NCBI RefSeq assembly: GCF_023509035.1
Contig: NZ_CP075583.1
Location: 4,526,001-4,590,000, forward strand
From: Janthinobacterium lividum
GTDB lineage: Bacteria > Pseudomonadota > Gammaproteobacteria > Burkholderiales > Burkholderiaceae_D
Length of the DNA stretch: 64,000 nucleotides
Reading direction: 5' to 3'
Both the position numbers and the translations under genes were made by a program. Position 1 is the stretch's first letter, and every line of letters begins with the position of its first letter. Of this stretch, positions 62,601 through 64,000 are shown one piece after another. The notes beneath the pieces were generated by a model, which saw nothing but the letters and a program-made list of their open reading frames with translations, was not told the DNA's origin and did no database searches.

Positions 62601-64000
62601 AGCGCGCCAGTGCTGACGATGTCGGCGGACGTTGCCGAGGTGATCTTGCCCTTGGTATTGTCCAGGCTGCCGGTCTGCACCGACAACACGCCATTGCCGG
62701 CGATTTCACCACTCGTATTGTCGAGCTCGCCTGTGACGGCGACCGTCATGCCGCCCGCGCCCGTCTGCAGCAAATGGCCGCCCCGGTTGCTCAGGCTGTC
62801 AGCCTGCACGCTCATGGACCGGCCCGTGGTGGTGGCGTTGGCATGCTCAAACAGACCGGCCTTGAGATCGACGGCGCCATTGCCGATGATGCTGCCGCCG
62901 GCGCCCTGCAAGTTGGCCGCCGTGATGGCCATGGGGTGCCGCTGCCCGCATGTTCAATCTTGCCGCCCGCATTCGTCAAAGTGGCCGCGCCCAGAGTCAG
63001 GTGATTGCTATTGACGGCGATGCGCCCGGCGCTGTTGTCCAGCTTGCCCGTCTGGATGACGGTGTCGCCCGTGCCCGTCTGTATCAATGTGCCCTTGGTA
63101 TTGTCCAGGTTGCCCACATGCAGATCAAGTTGGCCGGCGCTGAGTTGCCCTTCCGTATTGCGCAAGATATCTTGCGCATGGATCGTCAAGGCACCGATCG
63201 TGCTGACCACGGCTTTCTGTGTGCTGATGTCGCCCTGTGCTGCCGTCAGGTCAATGCTGGTCGCACTGGTCTGGCTGCCGGAGAGGTCCACATTGGCACC
63301 GGTGAGATTGGCGCTGCCCGCTGCCAAGTTCTGCCCGTGCGCGGCCAGGGCTTGCGCGGTACTGATCGTCAAGTCGCCTACCGTGCCCAGCTTGCCATCG
63401 GCTTGCATGCCCGCGCCGATCAAGCTGCTTGCGCCGCTGTCGAGGCTGTTGGCTGTCAGGCTGGTGTTGCCCTGTGCCGCGATCACGCCTGTGTTCACGA
63501 TGGCGCCGCTGGCGTTCAGGGTTTGATTTCCGGCCGCGTACAGGCTGCCGGTATTATTCAGACTGGTCAGCGTGGCATTCAGGTTGGCGCCGGCAAACAC
63601 GCTGCCGGCAGTGTTGTTCAGCTTGCCAACCTTCAAGGTCGCCTCGCCAGCGACAGCCTGCAATTGCCCTTTGGTATTGTCGATGTCGCCACCGGTCAAT
63701 GCCAGATGACGGCCAGCCGCGACCGTGCCATCCGTGTTATCCAGGCTGCCGATATTCAACTCGGCATCCTGCGCCGCCACGATGCGGCCTGTATTGTTCA
63801 GCAAGGTAGCTGCTTTGACCAGCGCATCGCCATTGCCTTCGATCTTGCCGCCCGTATTGTCCAGCTGCCCGGTGGCAGTCACCAACATCACGCCCGCACC
63901 CGTCTGCGCCAGGCTGCCGGCGCGGTTGTCCAGGCTGCCGGCATTAATGGTCAGTTGCTTAGCGACTGTGATGGCATTGCGGTGGTCGAAGGCCGCCGCC
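52965..64000 (-). CDS. cdiA: CdiA/FhaB-like giant adhesin with C39-type peptidase toxin, 5' end beyond window; frameshifted as read
   Basis: More than 3,650 codons are present; the N-terminal secretion domain lies outside. From the right: long FHA repeats (GQLDNTGGKIEGNGDALVKA, about 58.5-64 kb), a conserved central block (SSRYLVETDPRFANFREWTG to SDIVWLVERDVTLPDGSVQK, about 57.0-57.35 kb), a second repeat zone (GRDVSMLAGVIGNAGKDGQT and similar), and a pretoxin region with EVANNYLTHKERTRLNVAKA (about 53.97 kb), like the VENN-type junction. The last 280 residues form the toxin: QGNTPTCAPTSCGMILDTLG, RQGGGGHAIVVDGVT, VAIRDPW, a papain-like Cys-His-Asp triad. Frames break at 53045-53049, 53792-53797, 55003-55004 and about 62936. 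Exported by a CdiB partner not seen here. Confidence 0.88.

Overview
The window looks like a high-GC betaproteobacterial chromosome segment, most likely Oxalobacteraceae (Janthinobacterium/Duganella/Massilia type). The basis is the high GC content, many LysR regulators and MFS pumps, a LodA/LodB pair, DUF2145, DUF4337 and DUF4291 proteins, and a very large filamentous-haemagglutinin/CdiA gene. This is inferred from protein character alone; no rRNA or tRNA gene is visible.

Layout. 1-6 kb: two DHA2-type MFS exporters, each beside a LysR regulator, then another LysR, a glutathione S-transferase and a DUF4337 membrane protein. 6-10.5 kb: a ParB-like protein, a SulP transporter, a small secreted protein and an acyl-CoA-dehydrogenase-like flavoprotein. 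10.4-14.2 kb: a catabolic cluster (ACS-type MFS carrier, a LigK/GalC-type aldolase, a second RraA-fold aldolase, divergent LysR). 14.2-22.5 kb: exported cupin, HDOD protein, DUF2145 pair, a GNAT-flavin reductase fusion, NAD(P)-binding and NTF2-like proteins, an Old Yellow Enzyme with its TetR repressor (same operator sequence before both genes), and an orphan arsB. 22.7-25 kb: a small cassette with DUF6150-like, Hcp-like, contractile-injection tape-measure-like and propeller-like genes. 24.9-32.6 kb: RND efflux operon (adaptor, pump, outer-membrane factor) with a divergent AdeRS-like two-component system. 32.6-37.4 kb: LysR/aldo-keto reductase/nitroreductase and a QseBC-like two-component system. 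37.5-39.2 kb: an unrecognised operon whose first gene is broken. 39.5-42.5 kb: lodA/lodB (quinone-cofactor amine oxidase plus its flavoprotein). 42.6-44.3 kb: DUF799/DUF4810/CsgG lipoprotein operon. 44.6-48.6 kb: MFS, cupin, DUF4291, ankyrin and Asp/Asn-hydroxylase-like genes.

47.3-64 kb is the most unusual part. A giant CdiA/FhaB-like adhesin gene enters from the right edge on the minus strand. It ends in a papain-like (C39-type) cysteine-peptidase toxin domain and is followed by a putative immunity gene. Downstream lies a graveyard of displaced CDI material: a second toxin-tail/immunity pair, a third toxin remnant and a 117-bp copy of internal cdiA sequence. These are embedded among about 19 REP-like hairpin elements in both orientations, plus a full-length REP-associated tyrosine transposase (RAYT) and RAYT fragments. 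The REP hairpin stems co-vary. The arrangement suggests that RAYT/REP activity, or recombination between REPs, reshuffles CDI toxin modules.

Caution on sequence quality: at least eight single-base frameshifts break otherwise well-conserved genes (two MFS genes, the tape-measure-like gene, lodB twice, and the cdiA gene three times in its 3' part). Almost all sit in short homopolymers, and a ninth break near 62.94 kb is of a different kind. This pattern points to read or assembly error rather than gene decay, so the broken genes are probably intact in the organism.
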